NCBI GenBank assembly: GCA_029255685.2
Contig: CM055320.2
Coordinates: forward strand, 43,621,910 to 43,685,909
Direction: 5' to 3'
Origin: Silene conica
Lineage: Eukaryota; Streptophyta; Magnoliopsida; Caryophyllales; Caryophyllaceae
DNA: 64,000 nt
The notes under the pieces were generated by a model. It had not been told where the DNA came from and did no database searches. It saw only the letters and a program-made list of their open reading frames with translations. Below, piece by piece: positions 56,309 through 64,000 of the stretch. Position 1 is the stretch's first letter; each line of letters opens with the position of its first letter. Both the position numbers and the translations under genes were made by a program.

Positions 56309-58984
56309 TGTAAAACCCCTCGTCGCAGCGAAAAAATAAAATATTTAAACATGCCAAAACTTACGCGGAATTTAAACATTAACATGCATGATAAACGAGG
56401 TGAATTAAAACAAAACTGTACAAACTGAAATAAATCAAAACATAGATAAGTATATGTCTAAGTACAAAAAGTATAAATACAAAACAGCCTGGGATGACAC
56501 ATCCCTACAGACACTCAATTATAAATAAAAAACATCTAGGTCTAGCTAACGATAGAAATGGTAAGTCGTCGATGAAAGGATCATCGCTCGCTATACTCCA
56601 ATGTAACCCAACAGCCACCAACCTATCATGTACCTACATACATGAAAAACATGTATGCCACAATCAGTGGGGAGTGACTAGAGTTCTCCTAGCCACCTAT
56701 TGTTAACGACACGTAACACATAAAGCATCCAACATACTCCAACAGTTATAACATGTGAAGAATATATATAAATATCTCAACTTTCATATCAACATGCAAT
56801 ATCATGCAAAGGCTCTTAACTAACTTCGGAAACTATTTGAAATGAGAGCCGGTCTCCCTTCCGGTTGCCCGGCCGGGGGGTCTTTTAATCCAAACCATTT
56901 ACGAAACCAGACTAAGAGTCGTCCAATGCATTAGACGAACAATTCTAAGATATACAACACTCTATATAAACACAATCAATCAGCAACATCTGACACTGTA
57001 CCCCAACTCAGGCAAGCAGATGCAATCAGCAGTATCTAGAACCTACCCCAACTCAGGCAAGTACTAAACAGAATCAGCAGTGTCCAAGTCACACCCCAAC
57101 TCAGGTAAACTTGGTACACAAGTCAGCAAGCATACACCCGTAGCCGCAACTCAGGCACGGATGGATACCAATCAGCTGATAATGGTTCATAACGCAACTC
57201 AGTCAGAATCATTACCCTTCGTAGTGAAATAGGGATCCCAACTCAGACCCAACCCACTACGGTCACAACTCAGATATATCCATACCGCATCATCCATACA
57301 CGAGACGGTCCATACGTCGCAACTCAGACTAGGCCGTCACGCCACAAACACTCACGTGTTAAACTAGAGGATCACAACTCAGATCATAACTTGACACGCA
57401 TCCAATCATCAGTACATATCGTACTCTAGCGGTCCCAACTTAGACATATTCCGATATGTATTACAACCAAGTCCTTAGTCCTAACTTTACTGACCTCTAA
57501 ACAACACTTAATTGACCCCAGAACTAAGTTAAGGGAGAGCCGGTTTCCCTTTCGGTTACCCGACCGGGGGTCTCTATCCTCACTCCATTCCCGAACCCAA
57601 TGTAGTGTCGCCCGTACTCCGGGGACCACAAACACACGTATAAAGCATACAGAACAAGTCTCAAGCACATTGGACAAGTCGATCAAAAGTTGAAGCGATT
57701 TTAAGGTGAAAAGGGTCCTCATCCGGTTGCAAACAGGCTGTCGGTCAGCCGGCTGACAACCCCTCACTCTACAGCCTTCAAAAAACAAATTTAACGAGGA
57801 AGGGTCCCCAGCCGGTCGACCGGCCGCCGGCCACCCGGCTGAGAGACCAACTCTACCTAATCCTCTTTTACGTAAGAAACAAGACATGGGTGTCTCAGCC
57901 GGTCGACCGACGGCCGGCCACCCGACTGAGCACCCTTTCGGCCATTCCCATAAAAACAAGTGTAAAACACAACATGATCTCTCAGCCGGCCAACCGGCTG
58001 CCGGTCGGTCAACCGGCTCAGAGTCCCTGAGCCAAAAACGCAATTCGACAGTAATTTCAATCTTCTCAAAAATCAATACAAATCTTAACAATAGCAACAA
58101 CACAAGTTTACCCAGCATATTAAACATACATATGAACCATAGACAAGCATTTAAGAATCAAGAGAACACATATTAAGATCAAACTTTGTATTCGTCTTAA
58201 CTTCTCAAAAACTGAAAATGAATGTATTAAGCATATGAAACATCACAAACCTTAATTAAATCATTCGAGGAACATGTAAAACGAATTCCTAGCATATTCC
58301 TATACTCATACACCAACAATAACTCATAAAATTAGAAACCACATCAAGAACAAACACAAATTGTGCTACTTTAACAAAAAGGCCGAGTTACTCATAATTG
58401 TCACCTTTTATGCGTCTTCCTCCAAGCTTTCGTCTACAATATACGAGTCTTGACTCAAGTCCTCCAAATTCTCGCCTTAAAACACAAGAAAACACGTATT
58501 AGGAGCTTAAAACAGGTCTTAGGGCAAAACAGCCCATTTTTCGAATTCAATAAAACAGAAATTGAAAGAGATAGAAAGATTGAAAATCTCGAGAGGATTC
58601 CGAAAATATAAAATTTACCTTGATACGATTTCGGGAAGGGGTCGAGATCGTCTTTTGAAGCTTGAAGAAAAATGAAAATGGTGTTTGAATTTGTTACTGT
58701 GAAATGAAATGAGAAGGGGTGCAAATGTCGATGAAAGGGTTTAAGGTAGGGTTTTATGTTGTCCTTTCAACTTTAGTTGAGTCGGGTTATTTGTTTAACT
58801 GATACGGACTCAAGTCGGAAATGAGATGCCAAGTGTACGACATCTTTAGAATTAAAATATTCTAAAGACGGAACATAACGGAAAACTTAAATTAAATTCA
58901 CGATTTATTATTAAAATAATATTATATTTCGGAAAATAATTTAAAATCATTAAAATATTATTTACGAAAATACGGGATGTTACA
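56309..58984 (-). mobile_element. Composite right LTR
   Basis: TGTAAAACCCCTCGTCGCAG at the left and ACGGGATGTTACA at the right, then TCGAA (58985-58989). 2676 bp. Hairpin array at about 56990-57470, bracket motifs at 56844-56882 and 57536-57572, GC-rich palindromes at about 57720-58020, candidate intron at 58476-58618. Confidence 0.9.
58476..58618 (-). other. Candidate leader intron, right LTR
   Basis: 143 nt, minus strand CGTATCAAG|GTAAATTTTA ... TTTTAAG|GCGAGAAT, starting 366 nt into the LTR. The frame across the junction is open to GCATAA at 58408 but lacks an ATG. Confidence 0.5.
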
Positions 58985-58989
58985 TCGAA

Positions 58990-59714
58990 CAACCCCTTTC
59001 TTAGCTTATCCTCGAATACCCCACGACCATGTCTAAGATTCGAATCCCACGACCCCAATCGTAATCTTGGCCCTAGCATAATTGGATCATCAAGAATATC
59101 ATCATGTATGCCTCTTCCTTTTACTAGATGTCATGCAAGTCAGGCCCGCTACTCCTCCGGCAATGTCATAAAAGCAGTCATTCTATCCGCTGATCCTTCA
59201 GCCGCAGGATCACAACGCTAATCAACAATTACGACAAACCAATACAAGTAAGCATGCTTTATATATTTTCTTTATTTATCATTATGTCAACATTTAGGAA
59301 AAAAATGTGGTCAAGCTCACCATATTCCAAAGTAGGCAAGTAGCATAGTTGAGGTAAGCGTGATAAGACAGAGCAAGATCAATATAAGCAGTGATGATAG
59401 ATAAAAAAAAAATATAGGTCTTGACCCATTCTTTATCATCACTAGAGTCCAGGTTGTCAACTTTAAAAGTCCATTTGAAAATGCAGAACCACCAAGGGCT
59501 GACCCATTTCTCCCTGATTGGACCATTTTCAGGAATATAGACTTGAGTTTCGTTGGTTTTCAAAACATGTTTAAAGGCGGGTTTAAGGAGATTTGCTTTA
59601 CAAAATAGCCAGAGAGGTGTTTAATAGGTGAGAACCAGAAATCATTGTATATCAATCACAAAATCTCAACATGAGCCTCCACTTAAACCACCTTCTTAAT
59701 GGTATACTTAGGAT
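58990..59714 (-). other. Flanking stretch with one exon-like frame
   Basis: It was contiguous with 28159 before the gypsy insertion. On the minus strand, 59563-59310 reads ENGPIREKWVSPWWFCIFKW and KVDNLDSSDDKEWVKTYIFF and ends at TTTGGAATATG|GTGAGCTT, a good 5' splice site. I do not recognise the protein. The rest is unassigned. Confidence 0.35.
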
Positions 59715-59870
59715 TGTGAAATGATAGTTTATAATCCCTTGATTAGGGTTGTTAGTTTATTTGGAATATATATAACCAAGTACATGGAGAACGTAAGATA
59801 CAAAGAAGGGAAAGCAGAAGGGCATACATAACATACAATATTTACTACACAAAATATAAATGCTAATACA
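59715..59870 (-). mobile_element. Probable short 3' LTR of the decayed copia element
   Basis: Minus strand TGTATTAGCATTTATATTTT ... CTATCATTTCACA, 156 bp, directly after a GTAGGGG polypurine tract next to the polyprotein stop. Short LTRs are common in plant copia. No second LTR is in the window, so the border is by TG...CA only. Confidence 0.5.
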
Positions 59871-60333
59871 CCCCTACAGTCGGAACAGAAGCAGAGCGAA
59901 CGCATAGACTGGACCAAAAACGAGTGAACAAGTACTTGGGCAGCCCTTTAGTGAAGATGTTCGCATATTGATACTCTGCAGGAACATGTAAAACCCGGAC
60001 AAGGCCAAGACGGACCTTCTCGCGAACAAAATGTATATCAATCTCGATGTGCTTAGTTCGCTGATGCTGAACGGGGTTGTCGGACAAATAAACGGTGGAC
60101 ACGTTGTAACAATATACAATACTAGCCCGAGTAAGAGGAACATGGAGCTCAAAAAGAAGGTTGCGCAACCAACTTGTTTCGGCAACCGCATTCGCAACAC
60201 CCCGATATTTAGCTTCCGCGCTAGACTTAGATATAGTGGGTTTGCGTTTAGAGGACCAAGACACTAAATTGTTACCGAGAAAAACACAATAGCTAGAAGT
60301 GGAGCGCCGGGAGTCAGGGCGCCCCCCTCCCAA
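59863..60333 (-). pseudogene. Copia RNase H
   Basis: RRSTSSYCVFLGNNLVSWSS, KRKPTISKSSAEAKYRGVAN and VQHQRTKHIEIDIHFVREKV are the well-known copia RNase H blocks, ending near the C-terminus of the polyprotein. DSRRSTSGYC-type Gly is Ser here and the ADKH-like region is altered (YCYNVSTVYLSDN). Continuous from about 60333 but out of frame with the RT upstream. Confidence 0.85.
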
Positions 60334-60437
60334 TCCGCATCGGAGTACGCAACAAGAGTATGAGGGGCGGGTGATTTCGAGATAGTCAGGCCGTGGTCCA
60401 AGGTTCCTTTAATGTAACGTAAGATGCGCTTAAGGAA

Positions 60438-62149
60438 CTAAAAATGTGGCTCACGTGGGGCGTGCATAAACAGACATATCTGTTGAACAACATAAGTGAT
60501 ATCGGGCCGAGTAATAGTAAGATACTGAAGAACACCTGCAAGACTCCGATACAAGGTGGGGTCGGTAATGAGTGGACCGACCGTAGAGGACAACTTCGAA
60601 CCAACCTCTACCGGTGTAGTTGCGGGATTACAGGAACCCATATTGGCTCGGTGGAGTATGTCACGGGCATATTGAGATTGAGACAGTGTAAAACCCATGT
60701 TGTCACGATGAACCGTAATCCCGAGAAAATGATTGAGCTTACCCAAGTCAGTCATGGCGAATTCAGATGACAGAGCGGAAATAATCTGTTGCATTAATGC
60801 AGTTATAGAAGCAGTGAGAATGATGTCATCGACATATAAAAGAAGGTAAGCCATATGAGCACCATCCCGGTATATGAATAACGATGGATCACAAACACTA
60901 CTTTTGAACCCCTTGGATTGAATGACCGTCGCAAACCGTTGATACCAAGCCCTGGGGGCTTGCTTTAAAAAGAGACTTACGGAGGCGGCGCACATGATGA
61001 GGAGAAACGGGGTTTACAAAACCGGGTGGTTGATGCATGAAAACGTTTTCAACAAGGTCACCATGTAAGAACGTATTCTTCACATCAAGTTGATGAATGG
61101 GCCAAGAGTAAGACGTAGCAAGGCTAAGCACGGTCCAAATAGTGGTGGGTTTCACCACGGGACTGAACGTTTCATCACAATCCATGCCAACCTGTTGACT
61201 TTTACCATTAACGACAAGGCGGGCCTTGTACCGCTGCAAGGGCCCATCAGACTTGAATTTATGACGAAACAACCAAAGGCACCGAATAATAGGAGCATTT
61301 AAAGGACGTGGGACCAATTCCCATGTCTTATTATCAATTAGAGCATGATATTCGTCAGTCATGGCCGCATTCCAATTCGGGTCCTGAAGGGCAAGTTTGG
61401 GTGATTTGGGAATGGGGGACATGGGGTCTTCAGAGGATGCGACAAGGTTAGTGGGTATTTTGGGTTTGAAAATGCCATGCATACCACGAGTGGCCATGGT
61501 ATGGGCACGGGTGGGGTGACGTGGTGGAGGTGGTGGAGGGAGTGGAGGCGTGGATGTGACAGGGGGCGACGTGGGAGGGCTGGCAGAGGCTGAGGGGGGA
61601 GTGACAGGCGTGGCAGGGGTACGAGGGGAGTGCGGTTGGGGTGGTGTGGGTGGTCGAGATCGAGGGTGGGCAGCTGGAGGTGTGGGGCCGTAGATGGTGT
61701 GGGTTAAGGCAGGGGAGAGGGCAGAATCGAGAGAGGCAGAGGAGTGGTTGATATGCGAAGGGGACTTAGCAAATGGAAACACGGATTCGTCAAAAGTAAC
61801 ATGACGTGAGATAATGAGCTTTCCCTTGGCTAAGTCATAAAATTTATAGCCACGAAATTCCTGGGGATAGCCTAAAAAAAGGTATTGGGTATACCGGGGG
61901 GCAAGTTTATGGGGTCGTTTGGAGGTAAGATTCGGATAAAAGGCACATCCAAAAACTCGAAGGTGGCAATAGGAGGGATTTTTGTGAAAGAGAGCGGAAG
62001 TCGGTGAGCGAAAATGGAGCGCTTTTGTGGGTAGAATGTTGTGTAAGTGGACGGCGGTGTGAAAAGCATCGACCCAGAATTCAGGTGGGGAAGAGGAGTG
62101 ATGTAGTAAGGCAAGGATGATTTCATTGAGGCGTCTAAGCATACGTTCG
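60438..62149 (-). pseudogene. Copia integrase C-terminus and reverse transcriptase
   Basis: From the MITE border: LRRLNEIILALLHHSS, HNILPTKALHFRSPTSALFH and LRVFGCAFYP (integrase end), a proline-rich linker, then RT: AMTDEYHALIDNKTWELVPR, KARLVVNGKSQQVGMDCDET, HQLDVKNTFLHGDL. A frameshift near 60950 leads to APRAWYQRFATVIQSKGF and LLLYVDDIILTAS (YVDD catalytic pair kept), then LGKLNHFLGI. In HQLDVKNTFLHG the first catalytic Asp remains. A second break lies near 60340-60440. Confidence 0.9.
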
Positions 62150-62157
62150 GCCTTACC

Positions 62158-62808
62158 TAGGGATGGCAACGGGTAGGGTCTGGGTAGGGTCCGGCAAGAC
62201 CCGACCCGAAGTAAAAAACCTTAGACCCATACCCGACCCAGACCCTAAAGGGTCTGAAATTAGTGAACCCATACCCGACCCTAATGGGTCTGGGTCCGAG
62301 TAGGGTCTACCCTAGGGTCCAATTTTTCTTAACGAGTCCTTCAATAAAATGTACCAAAGTTCGAATTAAATTACAAAGTTTTGATTAAAGTATTACAAAA
62401 CCTTGGTTATTTGGATCATTACCCGTACCCGACCCTAAATTATATCATTTACCGTACCCAAACTCATCATTTTCATCAATTTCCTCATTATTCTTAATGG
62501 TTATTTGGATATGCGTATAGTATATTAATGATAACTAATATGGGTCATTTGTTTGTGTGTATTATTTGGGTTATTGACGTTAGTACGTGTCTTTTTTGTT
62601 TTTCTTTTTCTTTTTTTTTTTATAAATATAAGGGTCTAAGGGCCGGGTAGGGTCACAAGACCAATACCCGGACCCGGACCCGAAGTTTTTATATAAGACC
62701 CATACTTGACCCATACCCGAGTGGATCTAAAAAATCCAGACCCATACCCGACCCGTTAGGGTCCGACCCTAAGGGTCTGGGTTGGGTACCCGACCAATTC
62801 CATCCCTA
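62158..62808. mobile_element. hAT-type MITE
   Basis: Begins TAGGGATGGCAACGGGTAGG and ends GACCAATTCCATCCCTA. The 8-bp duplication GCCTTACC (62150-62157, 62809-62816) is perfect. The TAGGGATG terminus is Ac/hAT-like. The interior is full of GGGTCTGGGTAGGGTC-type repeats in both orientations around an AT-rich centre. It lies inside the copia integrase coding sequence. Confidence 0.9.
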
Positions 62809-62854
62809 GCCTTACCGTTTTGGGATGAAGTTTAGGGGCAGGAGAAACGAAAAA

Positions 62855-63340
62855 TTAAACCATTTTATCAGCAAAGTTACGGAATTCATTGTTGTCAAAT
62901 TCGTGTGCTAAGTCACATTGAAAGGCTTTCATGGGGCGATTAAATTGAGTCGTCACATAGTTGCGAAAATTTATAATTTTAGTGAAGGTGTCAGATTTGA
63001 ATTTTAAGGGGTACACCCACACAAATTGAGTGTAATTATCTAGTAAGACGAGGTAATATTTGTATCCGGCTTTGCTTGGGATAGGGGAGGTCCATAAATC
63101 GCTGTGAATAATGTCAAAAGGTGCAAGAGTGGTAGAATGTGAATCACGAAAAGGCAAACGTCGATGCTTACTTATTTGACATGAATGACATAAAGACGAT
63201 AAAGACAAATTGCTACTACAAGCAATATTCGACTTGGACCTAAGATAATTCAAAATATTGGCACCCGGATGACCAATACGGGAATGCCAGACATCGGTAG
63301 ACGAGGCCAGGAGGTGCGGGGTCTGCTTGGTCACCGTCAC
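62855..63340 (-). pseudogene. Copia pre-integrase and integrase core, N-terminal part
   Basis: VWHSRIGHPGANILNYL and SLCHSCQISKHRRLPF form the GAG_pre-integrase zinc site (HxxxxH...CxxC). FDIIHSDLWTSPIPSK (first Asp) and YYLVLLDNYTQFVWVYPLKF follow, then FQCDLAHEFDN near the second catalytic Asp. Ends at a stop before the MITE; the catalytic Glu region is not seen in frame. Confidence 0.85.
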
Positions 63341-63379
63341 TGTTGCTCCTCAGAATCAGAGTCCCATTCGCTAAATCCT

Positions 63380-63691
63380 TCACAGAAAAACCACATGGAT
63401 AAATTCGATGGAAACATTATTATCTTTGGTAAATTGTCGAACGGATATGAGGTTTTTAATTATATGTGGGGTATATAGAACATTGTGAAGGTGGAGGGTT
63501 CGATTATGTAAGGTTAGGGCTGTGTCACCGAACCCATGAACCGGAATGTGCGCACCATTACCAACGTAAATAGAATTAATCGTACTAAAATTGAGGGGAC
63601 GAGGAAACATACCTGCATCAGCACTTAAGTGAGAGGATGCACCTGTATCCATATAAAACGGACTAGGGGCCTGTGATTGCAATTGTAAATT
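63380..63691 (-). pseudogene. Copia protease
   Basis: FYMDTGASSHLSADAGMFPR carries the DTGASSH active site of copia proteases; SIYVGNGAHIPVHGFGDTAL, LHNVLYTPHIIKNLISVRQF and DNNVSIEF are the standard following blocks. A frame change near 63395 separates it from the pre-integrase region. Its upstream end is cut by the CACTA element at 63692. Confidence 0.85.
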
Positions 63692-64000
63692 CACTACATA
63701 AAAATCACACATTTCTAACGGCAAAAATCCGTCAGAAACGGCAAAATTTGTCAGGAAAAGCGCGTTTCTGACGGAATATCCGTCAGAAAATTCCGTCCCT
63801 TATTTTCGTCATGAAAATCCCTTTTCTGACGGATTTTCCGTAAAGAAATTGTTTCTGACAGCGTTGCTGACGGTTTTTCCGTCAAACACCGAGTGTCCAA
63901 GTCAACTGGAAATTTGACTTTTTTGACCGAAAATCCGTCAGAAAAAGACAATTATTGACTTTTTTCTGACGGATTTTCGGTCATAAAAGTCAACAATTTC
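63692..64000. mobile_element. CACTA element, left end, running off the window
   Basis: Starts CACTACATAAAAATCACACA at 63692 within the copia coding sequence. Subterminal repeats of TTTCTGACGGATTTTCCGTCAG type follow in both orientations, several per 100 bp. ATT (63689-63691) would be the left target duplication; the other end is outside. The family differs from the CACTA at 28640 (GACGGA against GGCGGT repeats). Confidence 0.8.

Larger units (their letters stand above)
28160..58984 (-). mobile_element. Composite Ty3/gypsy chromovirus: LTR-int-LTR-int-LTR
   Basis: Three LTRs (28160-36272, 40803-43404, 56309-58984) alternate with two internal regions (36273-40802, 43405-56308), all on the minus strand. 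Only the outermost ends have a target duplication: TCGAA at 28155-28159 and 58985-58989. The middle LTR therefore serves as 5' LTR of the left unit and 3' LTR of the right unit. The order gag-protease-RT-RNase H-integrase-chromodomain, the initiator-Met primer site and the long LTRs fit the Tekay/Del chromovirus group. Unequal recombination between LTRs explains the tandem; a CACTA element and a copia element were inserted later. Confidence 0.9.

Overview
This window is plant nuclear DNA made almost entirely of nested transposable elements. The evidence is Ty3/gypsy and Ty1/copia LTR retrotransposons with initiator-Met tRNA primer sites, CACTA ends with 3-bp target duplications, a hAT-type MITE with an 8-bp duplication, a Tourist-like element with TAA duplications, a plant L1-type LINE fragment, AT-rich spacers and long (TA)n and (TTA)n runs. 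I found no intact host gene, no tRNA or rRNA gene and no CRISPR array. The species cannot be named from this; a eudicot is a guess.

Layout. 1-4308: a 98-bp minisatellite, a diverged relative of it, a 1.27-kb PIF/Harbinger-like element and a (TA)n site with repeat-element termini on both sides. 4309-8251: a 3.9-kb solo LTR related to the gypsy LTRs further right. 8252-12400: AT-rich repeats, a second 98-bp array in the opposite orientation, two more (TA)n sites and a copia-LTR-like remnant with a TATA box. 12400-25697: a 5'-truncated non-coding gypsy-type element whose 3' LTR is split by a complete element of the same family (17119-25430, duplication AAGAT); the inserted element has 2.85-kb LTRs and no coding capacity (LARD-like). 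25698-28159: unassigned sequence with a strongly T-poor plus strand.

28160-58984 is one composite Ty3/gypsy chromovirus (Tekay/Del-like), minus strand, built LTR-internal-LTR-internal-LTR and bounded by a single TCGAA duplication. Its left LTR is split by a 5.4-kb non-autonomous CACTA element (28640-34063) that carries LINE pieces and exon-like fragments. Its right internal region is split by an 8.2-kb copia element (44769-52996) that has a gag region only. Both gag-pol copies are dead.

58990-64000 holds a decayed copia polyprotein on the minus strand, split by a 651-bp hAT MITE (62158-62808) and, at the right edge, by the start of another CACTA element.

The most unusual signal is inside the gypsy LTRs. 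A series of short hairpins has different arm sequences in every unit. In the solo LTR the arms enclose a constant 24-26-nt loop, and every non-Watson-Crick pair counted there is G-T on the LTR sense strand. The same layout with unrelated arms recurs in the three LTRs of the composite element. In each LTR the array is bracketed by two copies of a conserved motif of about 39 nt. These LTRs also share a 140-143-nt GT-AG intron-like segment about 367 nt from the LTR start.
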